Assembly: GCF_001590905.1 (NCBI RefSeq)
Contig: NZ_BCTT01000016.1
Span: 1-64,000 of the forward strand
Source of the DNA: Serratia grimesii NBRC 13537
Lineage (GTDB): Bacteria > Pseudomonadota > Gammaproteobacteria > Enterobacterales > Enterobacteriaceae
Reading direction: 5' to 3'
Length of the DNA stretch: 64,000 nucleotides
Both the position numbers and the translations under genes were made by a program. A model generated the notes under the pieces. It worked only from the letters and a program-made list of their open reading frames with translations. It was not told the origin of the DNA and made no database searches. This document shows, one piece after another, positions 20,296 to 30,826 of this stretch; position 1 is the stretch's first letter; each line of letters opens with the position of its first letter.

Positions 20296-21026
20296 TAGCG
20301 ACGTGCTTCGCGCATCAGCAGTTTCATATCCGTGACCGCAGCAGGCAGACCGCACATCACCGCCTGCCCGATAATCGCGTGACCGATATTCAACTCATGC
20401 ATTTCCGGCAGTGCAGCGATAGGCTGAACGTTATGGTAAGTCAGACCATGTCCGGCATTCACCTTCAGGCCTTTTTCTGCCGCGTAAGTTGCAGCAACCG
20501 CGATACGATGCAGCTCTGCTTTCACCGCCAGTTCGCCTTCGGCTTCCGCATAAGCGCCGGTGTGGATTTCAATGTAAGGAGCACCCACCGCTACCGCTGC
20601 ATCTATCTGTCGATGGTCCGGATCGATAAACAGCGATACCAGAATACCGGCCTGTGCCAATCGCTCAACCGCAACGGACATTTTGTCTTGTTGCCCGGCA
20701 ACATCCAGCCCACCTTCAGTGGTCACTTCTTCACGTTTTTCCGGCACCAGGCAACAAAAATGCGGCTTCAACTCAATAGCGATATCCAGCATTTCATCCG
20801 TCACTGCCATTTCCAGATTCATGCGCGTTTGAATGGTCTGGCGCAAAATGCGAACGTCGCGGTCGGTGATATGACGGCGATCTTCACGAAGGTGTACAGT
20901 GATCCCATCGGCTCCTGCTTGCTCGGCAATAAATGCTGCCTGAACCGGATCCGGGTATTGGGTTCCGCGCGCGTTACGTAACGTGGCGATGTGATCGATA
21001 TTGACGCCCAGCAGCAAATCAGCCAT
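20295..21026 (-). CDS. pdxJ: Pyridoxine 5'-phosphate synthase
   Basis: TIM-barrel enzyme condensing 1-deoxyxylulose-5-phosphate with 3-amino-2-oxopropyl phosphate in vitamin B6 synthesis. 243 residues beginning [20 protein letters not shown] with the substrate-binding His/Arg pair. EDRRHI and [10 protein letters not shown] motifs are present. Coupled to acpS by stop/start overlap; 74 bp downstream of recO. Confidence 0.97.
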   Translation of the reverse strand: MADLLLGVNIDHIATLRNARGTQYPDPVQAAFIAEQAGADGITVHLREDRRHITDRDVRILRQTIQTRMNLEMAVTDEMLDIAIELKPHFCCLVPEKREEVTTEGGLDVAGQQDKMSVAVERLAQAGILVSLFIDPDHRQIDAAVAVGAPYIEIHTGAYAEAEGELAVKAELHRIAVAATYAAEKGLKVNAGHGLTYHNVQPIAALPEMHELNIGHAIIGQAVMCGLPAAVTDMKLLMREARR

Positions 21027-21100
21027 GACAACCCTCTAAAGAATTGATTTTCAGTGGCCGTAGTTTACACGTGGGGACTGTGCGGCAAAAGAGGAAAAGG

Positions 21101-21832
21101 TCAGGCGTCGTCGACCGGTGTATCCGGCTGTTTACGGACGAACTGACGAAATAGCTCACGACTCTTCAACGGCTTTCCGCCCAGATAGGGCTTGAGTGCC
21201 ATACGCGTGAAACGTTTGGCCGCACGTAACGTTGACACATCAGGGAACTGGCGCTCTGCCAACGCACGTAGTTCACGGCCGGTAAAGCTGTAATGATCCA
21301 CCACCAGACTGGCGATAAAACCTTTTTCCTCGCGATACCGGTAGGTCATGCCATCATCCACCGGCAGACCGCTGCCAGCACAATGCAGAAAGTCCAGTCC
21401 ATATCCCAGATGGTTCAGCAAAGCCAATTCGAACTGACGCAGCGCCTGCTCCGGCGAAACGTCTTCTGCCGCCAGCGCCTGCAAACATTGTAGGTAGTCG
21501 AAGAACAATACCGAGTAATTGGCTTCTTGTTCCAACACTCGTGACAGCAGTTCGTTCACGTACAAGCCGCTGTACAACATCATGCCACTGAGAGGTAAAC
21601 CAAGGGAGACCGCTTCGGCGTTACGCAGCGTTTTTACTTCGCCACGGCCACCCCAGCGTACTAAGAGAGGAGTAAAGGGTTGCAAGCAACCCTTTAAATT
21701 GGAGCGGCGGCTGCGCGCGCCTTTTGCCAGCAAGCGCACCCGCCCATGACCTTCTGTGAACATATCCAGCATGAGACTGGTTTCACTGTACGGTCGTCCA
21801 TGCAGGACGAAAGCGCGCTCCCAGCCGTCCAT
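21101..21832 (-). CDS. recO: DNA repair protein RecO
   Basis: RecFOR-pathway mediator that loads RecA on SSB-coated gaps. 243 residues: N-terminal OB fold (about 1-80; [22 protein letters not shown]) and a helical C-terminal domain ending in a basic segment. The start lies 8 bp after the era stop, consistent with the conserved rnc-era-recO operon. Confidence 0.96.
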   Translation of the reverse strand: MDGWERAFVLHGRPYSETSLMLDMFTEGHGRVRLLAKGARSRRSNLKGCLQPFTPLLVRWGGRGEVKTLRNAEAVSLGLPLSGMMLYSGLYVNELLSRVLEQEANYSVLFFDYLQCLQALAAEDVSPEQALRQFELALLNHLGYGLDFLHCAGSGLPVDDGMTYRYREEKGFIASLVVDHYSFTGRELRALAERQFPDVSTLRAAKRFTRMALKPYLGGKPLKSRELFRQFVRKQPDTPVDDA

Positions 21833-21840
21833 TGGATACG

Positions 21841-23429
<1,589 letters not shown>

Positions 23430-23520
23430 TTACCAATAGATCAAGAATGCGTCAAAAACTTGCAGCATACGGAACAGGCCTGCTTCGCCGAAAGCCAATC
23501 CAAAGCTGTTTCGTTTGCAG

Positions 23521-23540
23521 TGGCTCCCAACAGGGAGCCA
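23521..23540. other. Hairpin in rnc upstream region
   Basis: 8-bp stem TGGCTCCC/GGGAGCCA with a 4-nt loop about 95 bp before the rnc start. On the rnc strand there is no T-run after it, so it is not a terminator for lepB; it could serve as an RNase III autoregulatory target. Inference only. Confidence 0.45.
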
Positions 23541-23597
23541 ACTTTTTATCGCTCGAGCCGGTATTCTACAACGAGTGGAAATATAATGCTGCGTTAA

Positions 23598-23724
23598 TAT
23601 ACCCGTCGCCTTTCAAACTATAGCGTTGTTACCTGTATTCGCTCCCCCCAGTTACTTACTTGAGTAAGCACCTGGGGATAAGCAAGCTGGTCGCCTGGCT
23701 ACAGCTTGAAATTCATAGGGTAGA
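23598..23724. repeat. ERIC element (rnc/lepB)
   Basis: 127 bp, exactly the canonical ERIC length, from TATACCC to GGGTAGA. Ends carry TTTCAAACTATAG and CTACAGCTTGAAA. The centre, CCCCCAGTTACTTACTTGAG then TAAGCACCTGGGGATAAGC, matches the inverted ERIC core. It begins 9 bp past the lepB stop and lies between lepB and rnc. Confidence 0.92.
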
Positions 23725-23733
23725 AACACTGGA

Positions 23734-24711
23734 TTAATGAATTCCACCGATGCGGCTAAATCTTACGCCGGTAGGCCATTCGCCTTCCTGCTTTTCAAAA
23801 CTCATCCAGATAGCTGTGGCTTTACCCACCAGATTTTTCTCCGGTACGAAGCCCCAATAACGGCTGTCAGCGCTGTTGTCGCGGTTATCACCCATCATGA
23901 AGTAATGACCTGCCGGCACAACCCACTCTGCCAATTGTTTACCTGGCTGCTGGTAATAAGCCCCCACCTGATCCTGCGTGCCCGGCACGGTCAGAATATG
24001 GTGAGAAACAGTCCCCAGTGTTTCCTGGCGCTCACGCAGACGGATGCCACCCTGCGGTACGTTATCACTCAGCGGAATCTGGTAGAAACCGTTGCTGGCT
24101 TCGCCCATGCCGCTGCGACTAAACAGCTGCACAAAGTCACTTGGTTGCGCATCGTTGTAAGTCACCGCCAATGCGGTATTGCATGACTGACCGCTATTAC
24201 ACGAAGGCTGGATGGTCACACGCTTATTGACGGGATCGTAACTTACACGGTCGCCCGGCAAACCAATGACGCGTTTGATATAATCCAGCTTTGGATCCAA
24301 TGGATATTTAAATACCGCAATATCACCACGCTTCGGATGACCAGTTTCAATTAGCGTCGTCTGGGTAATAGGATCTTTAATGCCGTAAGCATATTTCTCC
24401 ACCAGAATAAAATCGCCAATTAACAACGTAGGCATCATTGAGCCTGACGGGATCTGGAATGGCTCGTAAATAAATGAACGCACCACAAAGACCAACAGCA
24501 ATACCGGGAAAACCGATGCACCGGTTTCAATCCAGCCTGGCTGCTTCGCCACTTTCGCCAACGTTTTATCGTCTACAGCGCCTGCAGTTTGTGCATTCAC
24601 CGCCGCAATTTTCGCCCGGCGAGCCGGCGCCCATTTAAAGCGCTCAAAGGCCCAAATGATCCCGGTGACTAACGTTGCCAGTGCCAGGATCAGGGCAAAC
24701 ATATTCGCCAT
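23734..24711 (-). CDS. lepB: Signal peptidase I
   Basis: Inner-membrane leader peptidase that cleaves Sec and Tat signal peptides. 325 residues: two N-terminal membrane segments (about 4-22 and 65-80) and a periplasmic catalytic domain with Ser91 (IPSGSMMPTL) and Lys146 (YIKRVIGLPGD). MMGDNRDNSADSRYWG (box E) is intact. It starts 32 bp after lepA. An ERIC separates it from rnc. Confidence 0.97.
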   Translation of the reverse strand: MANMFALILALATLVTGIIWAFERFKWAPARRAKIAAVNAQTAGAVDDKTLAKVAKQPGWIETGASVFPVLLLVFVVRSFIYEPFQIPSGSMMPTLLIGDFILVEKYAYGIKDPITQTTLIETGHPKRGDIAVFKYPLDPKLDYIKRVIGLPGDRVSYDPVNKRVTIQPSCNSGQSCNTALAVTYNDAQPSDFVQLFSRSGMGEASNGFYQIPLSDNVPQGGIRLRERQETLGTVSHHILTVPGTQDQVGAYYQQPGKQLAEWVVPAGHYFMMGDNRDNSADSRYWGFVPEKNLVGKATAIWMSFEKQEGEWPTGVRFSRIGGIH

Positions 24712-24743
24712 GCAAACTCCCTAGTTACGCGAACTTGTCGCTG

Positions 24744-26543
24744 TTACTTACTGTCTTTGCCAACGTGCAGAATGGCCAGGAACGCTTCTTGCGGCAACTC
24801 AACGTTACCAACCTGCTTCATGCGTTTCTTACCGTCTTTCTGTTTCTGCAACAGTTTCTTCTTACGGCTAACGTCACCGCCGTAGCATTTTGCCAACACG
24901 TTTTTACGCAGCTGCTTCACCGTTGAACGCGCGATGATATGCGTGCCGATAGCGGCCTGGATGGCGATATCGAACTGCTGACGTGGGATCAGCTCTTTCA
25001 TCTTTTCCACCAGCTCACGGCCACGGTATTGCGCATTGTCGCGGTGAGTAATCAGCGCCAACGCATCCACACGCTCGTTGTTGATCAACACGTCAACACG
25101 CACCATGTCCGATGTTTGGAAACGTTTGAAGTTGTAATCCAGCGACGCATAACCACGCGAGGTGGACTTCAGACGGTCGAAGAAGTCGAGTACTACTTCT
25201 GCCATCGGGATTTCATAAGTCAGCGCAACCTGGTTACCGTGATAAACCATGTTGGTCTGCACGCCGCGTTTCTCGATACACAGGGTGATGACGTTACCCA
25301 GGAACTCCTGCGGCATCAGCATGTGACATTCGGCGATCGGCTCACGCAACTCTTCGATGTTATTCAGCGGTGGCAGCTTGGATGGGCTATCAACGTAGAT
25401 AGTCTCTTTGCTGGTGGTTTCCACTTCATACACTACCGTTGGCGCGGTGGTGATCAGTTCCAGATCGTATTCACGTTCCAGACGTTCCTGGATGATCTCC
25501 ATGTGCAACAGGCCGAGGAAGCCACAGCGGAAGCCGAAGCCCAGCGCAGTGGAACTCTCTGGCTCATAGAACAGTGAAGCGTCGTTCAGACTCAGTTTGC
25601 CCAGCGCGTCGCGGAAGGACTCATAGTCGTCAGAGCTGATTGGGAACAGACCCGCGTAAACCTGTGGCTTCACTTTTTTGAAGCCCGGCAACGCTTTGTC
25701 TGCCGGCTGACGTGCCAACGTCAAGGTATCGCCTACTGGCGCGCCAAGAATGTCTTTGATGGCACAAACCAACCAGCCTACTTCGCCGCAGTTCAATACG
25801 TCACGATCGACACGTTTTGGCGTGAAGATACCCAGACGATCGGCATTATAGGTTTGGCCGGTGCTCATGACCTTGATCTTGTCGCCCTTACGCATAGTGC
25901 CGTTCTTGACACGCACCAAGGAAACAACACCCAGGTAGTTATCAAACCAAGAGTCGATGATCAGTGCCTGCAATGGCGCTTCTGGATCGCCTTCTGGCCC
26001 AGGGATATCGCGTACCAAGCGTTCGAGGACTTCTGGCACACCAACGCCGGTCTTAGCCGAGCAACGCACTGCGTCGGTCGCATCGATACCCACGATGTCT
26101 TCAATCTCCTGCGCAGCGCGATCGGGATCGGCAGCCGGCAAGTCAATTTTGTTCAGTACTGGCACCACTTCCAGATTCATATCCAGCGCGGTGTAGCAGT
26201 TAGCCAACGTCTGAGCTTCTACGCCCTGCCCAGCATCAACTACCAGCAGTGCACCTTCACAGGCAGCCAGTGAACGAGAAACTTCATAGGAGAAGTCAAC
26301 GTGCCCTGGCGTATCGATAAAGTTGAGTTGGTAGATTTGGCCGTCTTGCGCTTTGTAGTCCAGCGTCACGCTTTGGGCTTTAATGGTAATGCCACGCTCG
26401 CGCTCCAGATCCATAGAATCGAGCACCTGCGCAGCCATTTCACGTTCAGTCAAGCCACCGCAAATTTGGATAATACGGTCGGACAGCGTCGACTTACCGT
26501 GGTCAATGTGGGCAATAATGGAGAAATTTCGTATATGCTTCAT
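24744..26543 (-). CDS. lepA: Elongation factor 4 (LepA)
   Basis: Ribosome-associated translational GTPase (EF4). 599 residues starting [23 protein letters not shown], with G3 DTPGHVDF and G4 NKID, EF-G-like domains II, III and V, and the LepA-specific basic C-terminal domain (about 490-599). First gene of lepA-lepB. The preceding 540 bp carries no gene. Confidence 0.98.
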   Translation of the reverse strand: MKHIRNFSIIAHIDHGKSTLSDRIIQICGGLTEREMAAQVLDSMDLERERGITIKAQSVTLDYKAQDGQIYQLNFIDTPGHVDFSYEVSRSLAACEGALLVVDAGQGVEAQTLANCYTALDMNLEVVPVLNKIDLPAADPDRAAQEIEDIVGIDATDAVRCSAKTGVGVPEVLERLVRDIPGPEGDPEAPLQALIIDSWFDNYLGVVSLVRVKNGTMRKGDKIKVMSTGQTYNADRLGIFTPKRVDRDVLNCGEVGWLVCAIKDILGAPVGDTLTLARQPADKALPGFKKVKPQVYAGLFPISSDDYESFRDALGKLSLNDASLFYEPESSTALGFGFRCGFLGLLHMEIIQERLEREYDLELITTAPTVVYEVETTSKETIYVDSPSKLPPLNNIEELREPIAECHMLMPQEFLGNVITLCIEKRGVQTNMVYHGNQVALTYEIPMAEVVLDFFDRLKSTSRGYASLDYNFKRFQTSDMVRVDVLINNERVDALALITHRDNAQYRGRELVEKMKELIPRQQFDIAIQAAIGTHIIARSTVKQLRKNVLAKCYGGDVSRKKKLLQKQKDGKKRMKQVGNVELPQEAFLAILHVGKDSK

Positions 26544-27085
26544 TATAAAAGTTTTTCTGCCTTGGTATTTCTGAATTACTCGCCTATAGAAACCCGCATG
26601 GACCTAAAGCGACAGTGAATGGGTTCGGCCGTCTTGCGCCTGAATCGCTGCATTCTACATGTCACAACACTGAAAACCTAGCGATCGGTGCAGTGAAGGC
26701 ATTCTATTATGTAGACTTTAATGTTACAGAGCGCTCCGGGTTATGAAAGCGGATGTTAACAAAACCCAACGCCGTTATAACGGTAAGTTTCAGCAACCGA
26801 TATCGCCCCCCTTCCCTCACTGACTATCGTCAGGATCCCGCGCTAATACATAACCGCCAATAACGCAATAAACCCCCTCCTAATTCTGGATAAAATAATA
26901 TCTGGATCAACATCTTAGAATTGTAATCTGACTCAAGGGGTTTAGGAAAAAACCCATATACGCTTCCCAGCGCCTTCTATAGAAATGGGGGTGAACACCG
27001 CGATAAAACATAATTCAGGGCACTACATCGGCACGCCCACCGGGGTTCACCAGCATATCTCTGCATGTTGATTGGAAGGTGCACA
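26544..27085. other. Long intergenic region upstream of lepA
   Basis: 542 bp between two divergent genes. Visible structure: a perfect 12-bp palindrome CCGTTATAACGG (26772-26783), a hairpin CTGAC/GTCAG (26819-26832), an AT-rich stretch (26870-26930) and a long-spaced inverted repeat GGTGAAC/GTTCACC (26990-27051) just ahead of the rightward gene. I see no convincing small ORF or RNA gene. It presumably holds the lepA promoter and that of the 27.1-kb gene. Confidence 0.4.
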
Positions 27086-27925
27086 ATGATCGATAAAGGG
27101 CAAATGCTGAGCCGGCACGATTTTTCAAAGGTCAATTGGGGCATTCTCGCAGCCGCAGCGCTGCTGTTAACCATCGGTGCGGCACTGATTTTGTTGCCGT
27201 TACTGAGCAATATGGATGAAAGTGCGGTACTGACCTTACTGCAAACCGGCGCAGTCACTATTTTACTCGGCTGTATTCTGCTGGCGCTGCGCCACTATCT
27301 GCGGCCAGCGCTAACCTATCGCCTGTACGAACATGGTGTTCGGGTGATTAATGACCATAGTCACAAAGAACGGTTTATCCCCTTTGAAAAAGTTGGGGAT
27401 ATTTATCGTTTCCGGGGAGGGCGTCTGTTTGGCGGATTGTTCGACGTGATGGCATTTCGCACCTCAGCCGATCAGCCTTGGTGTCCGGTATTCAGCAACC
27501 TGTCTCACTCCTGGCGGCTGGCAGATACCATTATCAATCAGCAGATCCAGCAACGTGGGCCACAGGCGTTAAATGCACTGTATCAGGGGGAAGTACTGTC
27601 CTTTCACTATCTCCGTTGCGGCGCTCGTTGGTTAAATCACATGTTTCCTGGTTACCGAAAAGGGCAATCAGCCCAAACGCTAAGGCTGAGTGCTACGGCG
27701 CTAATCACATCACAGGGGGCTATTCCGATGGAGCAGATACGCGAAATGGAAAACAACCCGCAACGCGGCACCATTCGCCTGCTGGATAACCAGGGCAATG
27801 CATTGTTAACGATAGGCTATTTTTCGCTGCTCAGTGCCGATCTGTTTATGGCACTGCTGGAGCATATGATCTACAACCGCATCCCCGCCTACCATAACCC
27901 GGCGATGACGCGGCAGCAGTTTTAA
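27086..27925 (+). CDS. Hypothetical membrane protein
   Basis: 279 residues, not recognised with confidence. Two hydrophobic segments (about 19-40 and 47-67) form an N-terminal hairpin in the membrane. A soluble part follows beginning TYRLYEHGVRVINDHSHKERFIPFEKVGDIYRF, a PH-like beta pattern in which a protein's own lipid or envelope environment is often read; this resembles DUF6585-type proteins, but that is a guess. GGAAGG before the ATG at 27086 supports this start over an in-frame TTG-type start at 27065. Its stop overlaps the convergent rseC stop by 4 bp, next to the sigma-E operon. Confidence 0.7.
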   Translation: MIDKGQMLSRHDFSKVNWGILAAAALLLTIGAALILLPLLSNMDESAVLTLLQTGAVTILLGCILLALRHYLRPALTYRLYEHGVRVINDHSHKERFIPFEKVGDIYRFRGGRLFGGLFDVMAFRTSADQPWCPVFSNLSHSWRLADTIINQQIQQRGPQALNALYQGEVLSFHYLRCGARWLNHMFPGYRKGQSAQTLRLSATALITSQGAIPMEQIREMENNPQRGTIRLLDNQGNALLTIGYFSLLSADLFMALLEHMIYNRIPAYHNPAMTRQQF

Positions 27926-28398
27926 CGCAGAGGTTCGCTGTCCGCTTGCAGGCGCATAGCCCCTGGCGGCAAACCAATTTGCAGAACGATGGGTTGGTAA
28001 TTCGCTTGCTCGCCGAGGCGATGCGCCAAGCTGCGCGCCAGCATAAAGGCTGCGCCACCACCAAGCAGTGCGCCAAGCGCGGCTGAAGCGTCGGTGCCCA
28101 GCCAATATTGCAGCAAACTGCCACCGAGCATCATGCCCAGCAACGGCGTCAGATAAACCAGCATTGCCGAACGCAACAGACTGCCTTCGGCAATCCCCAC
28201 CTCAACCCGCTGGCCCGGCTCGAGTGGTTGCTCGATACGCACTTGCAGCTGGTGTTCGGGTTCCGGCACCAGCTCATTCAACGCACGTGCGCCGCAACCA
28301 GAGCGGGCAGTACAACTGCCACACCCTGCTTTCGGTTCACAGCGCAGCAGCGCCACGCCCTGTTGCCACGAAACCACCGTGGCCCACTCTTTCATCAT
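27922..28398 (-). CDS. rseC: SoxR-reducing system / sigma-E operon protein RseC
   Basis: Inner-membrane protein with cytoplasmic N-terminus, 158 residues. Four cysteines (20, 26, 29, 35) in CEPKAGCGSCTARSGCG suggest a metal or redox centre. Two membrane segments (about 78-98 and 103-121) follow. RseC family members act in SoxR reduction and are linked to Rnf complexes. The start shares one base with the rseB stop (TAATG). Last gene of rpoE-rseA-rseB-rseC. Confidence 0.95.
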   Translation of the reverse strand: MMKEWATVVSWQQGVALLRCEPKAGCGSCTARSGCGARALNELVPEPEHQLQVRIEQPLEPGQRVEVGIAEGSLLRSAMLVYLTPLLGMMLGGSLLQYWLGTDASAALGALLGGGAAFMLARSLAHRLGEQANYQPIVLQIGLPPGAMRLQADSEPLR

Positions 28399-29354
28399 TA
28401 TGGTGATACCTTGAAGGAAATACTGTCAGCAATGCGTTTAGCCGTCGCTGGCGGCAGTTCGCCAACGATGGTGATCTCGTTGCCGCTACGCACTTCGGTC
28501 TGGATAGTGCGCCGCCCCTGGCGATAATACTGCTGGCCAGCACCACTCCCCGCGGGGCTGACATTGACCGAGAAGCTAAACAGGCCATCGCTGTATAGCC
28601 GTGACTCAACCGGTTCTGACACATTCGGCAGTTTACGGCGGTTGCGCGCGACTTCATCGACACCCGCCGGTAACCAGCCAGTGCTCCATCCCAACTTGAT
28701 ATTCTCTACCGCTGGGAGTGATAGCAACGGCGGCAGGTTGGCCTTGATGAGCCCCTGCATGGCACTTTGCACTTGCGGCCCGACTACGAACGAAATCACC
28801 CGATATTGCTCCAGCGTTTCGCCGTCGCGATCGATCAGATCCACCCGCAGCGGCAGCTTGGTATCTTCGTCCATCCAGACAATATAGCTGTAGCGAGAAC
28901 CATCGCGTGCAACCACGCGGAGCACTTCACAAGGACGATCGGAAATGCGTGTGCTGCCAACGGAGATGAAATCGTAGTATTTCGCCAGACGGTTAAAATC
29001 AGCATAAACAATGGCCGGTAACGCATCGACGATATGATCGCCGGATAACGTAAAGGGTTCCAGACCGGGTTCAAAATAGCTGATCCCACCACCACGCTGC
29101 AGCACTTCGCGACGTGGGCCGTCCATATGCAGCAGTTGGCCAAGAGGCTGCTGATCAATCACCGCATGGCGATAACGCAGCGACTCAATCCCCTGCTTGC
29201 TAATGCTGATATAGGCGAGTTCATAATTGAGCGAACGGCTAGCACTGCTCATCTGTTGTAACAACGCCCCGGACGCAGTGGGCTGCGCCGGGGCGATGTT
29301 TGAGTAGAGCAGGCTGCCCGTCAATAGACAGACGGAGAACCAAAGTTGCTTCAT
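28398..29354 (-). CDS. rseB: Sigma-E regulatory protein RseB
   Basis: Periplasmic protein that binds RseA and shields it from DegS; it releases on sensing off-pathway lipopolysaccharide. 318 residues, signal peptide about 1-23 (MKQLWFSVCLLTGSLLYSNIAPA), LolA-like large domain and smaller C-terminal domain. Stop/start overlaps with rseA and rseC indicate tight coupling. Confidence 0.96.
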   Translation of the reverse strand: MKQLWFSVCLLTGSLLYSNIAPAQPTASGALLQQMSSASRSLNYELAYISISKQGIESLRYRHAVIDQQPLGQLLHMDGPRREVLQRGGGISYFEPGLEPFTLSGDHIVDALPAIVYADFNRLAKYYDFISVGSTRISDRPCEVLRVVARDGSRYSYIVWMDEDTKLPLRVDLIDRDGETLEQYRVISFVVGPQVQSAMQGLIKANLPPLLSLPAVENIKLGWSTGWLPAGVDEVARNRRKLPNVSEPVESRLYSDGLFSFSVNVSPAGSGAGQQYYRQGRRTIQTEVRSGNEITIVGELPPATAKRIADSISFKVSP

Positions 29355-30007
29355 TACTGCTGTTGCATTCCTAAAGACTGAGTTCCGGGAACCTGGACGG
29401 CAGCCTGTTGTGGTGTGCTTTGCTCAAGCTGCAGTTGATCAGAATGCAAACGGCGTTGCAACTCATAATCTTGCAGCATAGCGTTAATGCGTTTACGTTG
29501 TTCCTGCACCTGCTGCTGTTGCCCGCTGCCGGTTGAGAAACTGTCTGCCGGTACGCCAAGGCTAACCGGTGACGCCTGCCCCATGATCGGCAGGGTATTG
29601 AACGCCGGTGATTCAGCAGCACCAGATTGGGCAGCCGGTTGATTGTATTGCTGTACGCCTACAATCACTGCCAGCGACACGCAGGCCGCCATGCCAATCT
29701 GTGTGATCTGGCTGGCCCAAGGACGGACTTTGTCCCAGAACGGCATTTTCTGCCAGGTATGTGGCTGCGGCTGAGATTCCGGAACTGCAGAAGGAACCAG
29801 ACGTGCCGGTTCTTTCTCTAGCGCAGCAGCAACACGATCTGCGATATCGAAATGCATCACTTGTCCGATATCACCCCGTAGTGTGTCACGTATCAGGTGA
29901 TAGCTCTGCCAGCTTTGTTGAAGCGCTCTGTCTTTAGACAATGAACTCAGTAGCTCATTGTCGAGCGATTCTCCATCCATCAGAGCGGAAAGCTTTTCTT
30001 TCTGCAT
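29354..30007 (-). CDS. rseA: Anti-sigma-E factor RseA
   Basis: Single-pass inner-membrane anti-sigma factor, 217 residues: cytoplasmic sigma-binding domain (1-about 65), TM (about 101-118) and periplasmic domain. The DegS cleavage site known from E. coli (Val148-Ser149 in ASPVSLGVP) is conserved at the same residue numbers. Gln-rich segments and a C-terminal tail typical of the family follow. Starts 30 bp after rpoE. Confidence 0.96.
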   Translation of the reverse strand: MQKEKLSALMDGESLDNELLSSLSKDRALQQSWQSYHLIRDTLRGDIGQVMHFDIADRVAAALEKEPARLVPSAVPESQPQPHTWQKMPFWDKVRPWASQITQIGMAACVSLAVIVGVQQYNQPAAQSGAAESPAFNTLPIMGQASPVSLGVPADSFSTGSGQQQQVQEQRKRINAMLQDYELQRRLHSDQLQLEQSTPQQAAVQVPGTQSLGMQQQ

Positions 30008-30037
30008 GCCTAAGTACCCTTCCTGTGTCCGCCATTG

Positions 30038-30613
30038 CTAACGTTGAATCAGCGGTTGAACTTTATTATCGATAGCCTCCCTGGCGCGGAAAATACGCGA
30101 ACGTACGGTTCCGACCGGGCAATCCATGATGGCAGCTATCTCTTCGTAGCTTAGACCATCCAGCTCCCTCAGGGTAATCGCCATGCGAAGATCCTCAGGG
30201 AGAGACTCAATGGTACGGAAAACTATCTGTCTCAGCTCTTCTGACAACATTAAGTTCTCAGGGTTCGAAATTTCTTTTAGTGCGCCCGCACTTTCGTAAT
30301 TTTCGGCGTCGTTGGCATCCACATCGCTGGATGGCGGACGACGACCTTGAGCCACCAAATAATTCTTTGCCGTATTCACAGCAATTCGATACAACCAGGT
30401 ATAGAAAGCGCTATCCCCACGGAATGATTCCAGTGCGCGATAGGCTTTAATAAACGACTCCTGCACCACATCCGGCACATCGCCCTGCGGTACATACCGG
30501 GAAACGAGGCTCGCAACTTTGTGCTGGTAACGAATTACCAGTAAGTTAAACGACTTCTGATCGCCCTTTTGGACCCGCTCAACCAGAACTTGATCCGTTA
30601 ACTGCTCGCTCAT
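30038..30613 (-). CDS. rpoE: RNA polymerase sigma-E factor
   Basis: ECF sigma factor for the envelope stress response, 191 residues, starting MSEQLTDQVLVERVQKGDQ. Region 2 (ALESFRGDSAFYTWLYRIAVN) and region 4 (LDGLSYEEIAAIMDCPVGTVRSRIFRARE) are intact. An in-frame extension to 30688 exists (25 extra residues) but the family start is at 30613. The GGGGAG leader sequence before the ATG and the overlapping leader ORF suggest translational control. Confidence 0.98.
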   Translation of the reverse strand: MSEQLTDQVLVERVQKGDQKSFNLLVIRYQHKVASLVSRYVPQGDVPDVVQESFIKAYRALESFRGDSAFYTWLYRIAVNTAKNYLVAQGRRPPSSDVDANDAENYESAGALKEISNPENLMLSEELRQIVFRTIESLPEDLRMAITLRELDGLSYEEIAAIMDCPVGTVRSRIFRAREAIDNKVQPLIQR

Positions 30614-30669
30614 CCGAGGTAAACTCTCCCCAAATCCGTCTCCACGCGTAAAATTGTACTGCCAGCCAT
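30610..30669 (-). CDS. Candidate RseD-type leader peptide of rpoE
   Basis: A 19-codon ORF (MAGSTILRVETDLGRVYLG) in a different frame from rpoE. It starts at ATG 30669 after an AGGA 10 nt upstream, and its TGA overlaps the rpoE ATG (ATGA). In E. coli a leader peptide gene, rseD, precedes rpoE and is translationally coupled to it, with CsrA control. Its sequence was not compared, so homology rests on position and overlap. A TAA lies two codons upstream, so it cannot extend. Confidence 0.5.
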   Translation of the reverse strand: MAGSTILRVETDLGRVYLG

Positions 30670-30696
30670 ACATTATTTTCCTGAGCAAGCACTCGC

Positions 30697-30724
30697 TTGG
30701 AGTTCATACAGAACACGAAGTTCC
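30697..30724 (-). promoter_or_regulatory. Sigma-E promoter of rpoE
   Basis: Minus strand GGAACTT (30724-30718), 16 bp, TCCAA (30701-30697), close to the sigma-E consensus GGAACTT-N16-TCTGA. Autoregulation of rpoE by sigma-E is established in E. coli. Confidence 0.8.
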
Positions 30725-30826
30725 GTATTGCCATTGTTTTTTATGTTGATGTCACCCATCCGTGGCTTTTGCCCGGACAATTAGGCTAACATGAATTTCA
30801 CTCTTCTTCTGCACACATCATACGTT

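Noticed and set aside
26977-27258. Minus-strand 93-codon open frame opposite the 27.1-kb gene
   Set aside because: Overlaps the better-supported plus-strand ORF and has no family resemblance or ribosome-binding site.
30614-30688. 25-residue N-terminal extension of RpoE
   Set aside because: Family start at MSEQLTDQ is strongly conserved; the region is better explained as leader with a short overlapping ORF.
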